DNA from: Rhodobacterales bacterium UBA3089
Lineage (GTDB): Bacteria; Pseudomonadota; Alphaproteobacteria; Rhodobacterales; Rhodobacteraceae
NCBI GenBank assembly: GCA_002367255.1
Contig: DFBD01000006.1
Coordinates: 6,851 to 13,470, forward strand
Reading direction: 5' to 3'
DNA length: 6,620 bases
This document shows positions 5,146-6,620 of this stretch, one piece after another. The notes under the pieces were generated by a model, which was given only the letters and a program-made list of their open reading frames with translations, made no database searches and was not told the DNA's origin. Position 1 is the first letter of the stretch. Every line of letters starts with the position of its first letter. The translations under genes and the position numbers were made by a program.

Positions 5146-6562
5146 TCAAACCCCACCGGATGATGAAAATAAGATGCCGCCGAAGCGTACACGCGCATAC
5201 CTGCGCAAGGCGCGCCAAAAAGCACGCCGTATTGGGCTTGAGGCCATTGACGACGAACATGCTGCGCGACTGCTGGAAGAACTCGGGGTTGATGTTCTTA
5301 ACGATGATGTATCATTGATTAACGCAGGCAATGCGGGAAAAAGCACACCATCGCCGCAAGATGGTGCAGATTTGACCGATCAGGTTTCGGCAAACTTTAT
5401 GTTGAATGACGCGGAGCGCCTTGCTGAAGTGCACGCGATTCAGCGGGACTTGATCCGTCGCCGCCGTGTGCGGTTGTTCCTGCTTGCGTTGCGCCTTTTG
5501 TTTTTCGTGGCACTGCCTACCTTTCTTGTGGGGCAATACTACTACACCGAAGCCACGGACATGTACGAAACGGAATCGCAATTCGTTATTCAGAAATCCG
5601 AAGCAGCCGGCGCCAGCGCATTGGGTGGGATATTTTCCGGCACCGGGTTTGCCAATTCGGCAGATTCAATAACGGTACAAGGATACCTGACCTCACGCGA
5701 AGCGATGAAGCGTCTGGATGACGAGCTGGGCTATCGCGCCCATTTTCAACAGGATTTTATCGATAAGTTGCAACGCTTGCCGCAGGACGCCAGTCTGGAA
5801 GACGCATTCAAGCTTTATGAAGAAAACGTAAAGGTCGGGTATGATTTGAGCGAAGGTGTGATTCATCTGGAGGTGATCGCAGCGACTCCGGAAGATTCGC
5901 AGGCGTTTTCCAGCGCCTTGATCCGTTTTGCTGAAGAACGTGTTGATGAACTGTCGCAACGGTTGCGCGAAGATCAGATGAAGGGGGCGCAGGCGGCATA
6001 TGACACGGCTGAGGCTGAGATGTTTGACGCACAAGCTGAAGTTTTGCGCCTTCAACAATCGCGCGGTGTATTAAACGCAGAATCCGAAATTGCGGCTCAG
6101 ATGAGCATTATCAATTCTCTGGAACTGCAAATTGAGGATAAACTGCTGGATCTTGCAGAAATTCTCGATAATCCAAACCCCAATGAAATCCGTTCAGAAA
6201 TCTTGCAGCGCGAGATCAATCGCCGTGTAGAACGCGTTGCTACCTTACGACAAAAATTAACGGAAACGACTGCTGGTAATGTTTCGTTGGCGACTATTTC
6301 TGGCGAATTGCAGATTGCGGAAACGAACATGTTGACCCGCCAATTGATGCTCCAACAATCGTTACAACTTCTGGAAACGGCCCGTGTAGATGCCAACCGA
6401 CAGGTCCGGTATCTGAGCATTGGTGTTACGCCAGTCGCGCCCGATGTACCTAGCTATCCGCGTAAGATGGAGAGTACTGTTTTGGCGTTCATAATCTTCA
6501 TGGGGATATACATTATGCTTTCTTTAACCATTGCGATCCTTCGCGAGCAGGTAAGCGTTTAA
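5135..6562 (+). CDS. kpsE: Capsule polysaccharide export inner-membrane protein (KpsE/CtrB/BexC family)
   Basis: A 475-residue PCP-type export protein that in the family links the inner-membrane ABC exporter to the outer-membrane polysaccharide channel. Residues 1-111 are cytoplasmic, with a strongly basic patch at about 17-32 and a Gly/Asn-rich linker near 60-80. Helix 1 is about 112-133. Then comes the Wzz-like periplasmic part: TESQFVIQKSE (146-156), a Gly/Ser-rich GGIFSGTGFANSADS (164-178) and VQGYLTSREAM. Residues about 270-420 are heptad-like, Glu/Gln/Leu-rich coiled coil. The Pro-rich VAPDVPSYPRKM (434-445) precedes helix 2 (about 447-468). Typical KpsE/BexC/CtrB proteins have about 380 residues, so the N-terminus is about 90 longer. 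ATG 5135 overlaps the kpsT stop; Met14 (5174) is an alternative with no better ribosome site. Confidence 0.92.
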   Translation: MTSDQTPPDDENKMPPKRTRAYLRKARQKARRIGLEAIDDEHAARLLEELGVDVLNDDVSLINAGNAGKSTPSPQDGADLTDQVSANFMLNDAERLAEVHAIQRDLIRRRRVRLFLLALRLLFFVALPTFLVGQYYYTEATDMYETESQFVIQKSEAAGASALGGIFSGTGFANSADSITVQGYLTSREAMKRLDDELGYRAHFQQDFIDKLQRLPQDASLEDAFKLYEENVKVGYDLSEGVIHLEVIAATPEDSQAFSSALIRFAEERVDELSQRLREDQMKGAQAAYDTAEAEMFDAQAEVLRLQQSRGVLNAESEIAAQMSIINSLELQIEDKLLDLAEILDNPNPNEIRSEILQREINRRVERVATLRQKLTETTAGNVSLATISGELQIAETNMLTRQLMLQQSLQLLETARVDANRQVRYLSIGVTPVAPDVPSYPRKMESTVLAFIIFMGIYIMLSLTIAILREQVSV

Positions 6563-6564
6563 CA

Positions 6565-6620
6565 ATGTGTAAAACTGTACAAGTTGGCGATGTGAGAATT
6601 GCCAATAACTTGCCGTTAAC
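6565..6620 (+). CDS. kdsA: 3-deoxy-8-phosphooctulonate synthase (KdsA), N-terminal part only
   Basis: The first 18 codons of a gene cut by the right edge. The peptide MCKTVQVGDVRIANNLPL resembles the KdsA N-terminus, whose pattern is V-x-(V/I)-G-(D/N)-(V/I)-x-(I/V)-(A/G)-N-x-L-P just before the catalytic barrel. KdsA condenses phosphoenolpyruvate with arabinose 5-phosphate to make Kdo-8-phosphate in the cytoplasm. It starts two bases after the kpsE stop, so it is co-transcribed with the capsule export genes. That fits ABC-dependent capsules, which are built on a Kdo-containing linker. No catalytic residues are in view, so the call rests on a short peptide and its context. Confidence 0.75.
   Translation, partial: MCKTVQVGDVRIANNLPL

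Noticed and set aside
5693..6420. Minus-strand open frames inside kpsE
   Set aside because: They are antisense shadows; the plus-strand frame has the complete helix, coiled-coil and Pro-rich layout of KpsE.
4427..6588. An 11-base match (TACAAGTTGGC) at 4427-4437 and 6578-6588
   Set aside because: The second copy is in kdsA coding sequence and forms part of its conserved peptide; with no third copy or flanking similarity, chance is enough.

Overview
The window reads as chromosomal DNA from a Gram-negative alphaproteobacterium, most likely a marine Rhodobacterales-type organism. This is judged from protein style (DUF4040-type Mrp operon, KpsT/KpsE/KdsA capsule genes) and moderate GC; no rRNA or other taxonomic marker is present. 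Coding density is very high, and every gene assignment comes from reading the proteins directly.

Left two-thirds (1-4278, minus strand): a tightly packed operon for a multi-subunit Mrp/Mnh-type monovalent cation/proton antiporter. In transcription order it is mnhE, mnhF, mnhG, a fused MbhD/MbhE-like protein (equivalent to the C-terminal end of MrpA), mnhB, mnhC, mnhD, and the first 48 codons of a further gene that probably encodes a second D-type proton-channel subunit and runs off the left edge. Neighbouring genes overlap by 1-4 bases or lie 11-13 bases apart, which suggests translational coupling. No full-length MrpA is seen. The order is the E-F-G-(A C-terminus)-B-C-D order of membrane-bound hydrogenase antiporter modules, with the long MrpA channel part presumably supplied by separate D/A-like proteins beyond the edge.

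Middle (4279-4488): a 210-bp AT-rich divergent intergenic region. It must hold the promoter of the antiporter operon (leftward) and probably that of the capsule genes (rightward). Only a weak rightward promoter candidate is visible.

Right third (4489-6620, plus strand): capsule polysaccharide export genes. kpsT (ABC-2 exporter ATPase) overlaps kpsE (inner-membrane/periplasmic PCP-type export protein with an unusually long cytoplasmic N-terminus) by 11 bases. Two bases after kpsE come the first 18 codons of kdsA (Kdo-8-phosphate synthase). Together they point to an ABC-transporter-dependent (group 2-like) capsule using a Kdo-containing linker or Kdo-rich polymer, with the permease KpsM and other genes presumably outside the window.

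Points most worth a second look: the MbhDE-like gene has no good canonical start (its best Shine-Dalgarno points to an AUA codon); the MrpA-split layout; an 8-G homopolymer inside kpsT that could be a slippage hotspot; and the extended KpsE N-terminus. I see no RNA genes, CRISPR, insertion sequences or clear terminators. Nothing here is obviously a wholly new system.
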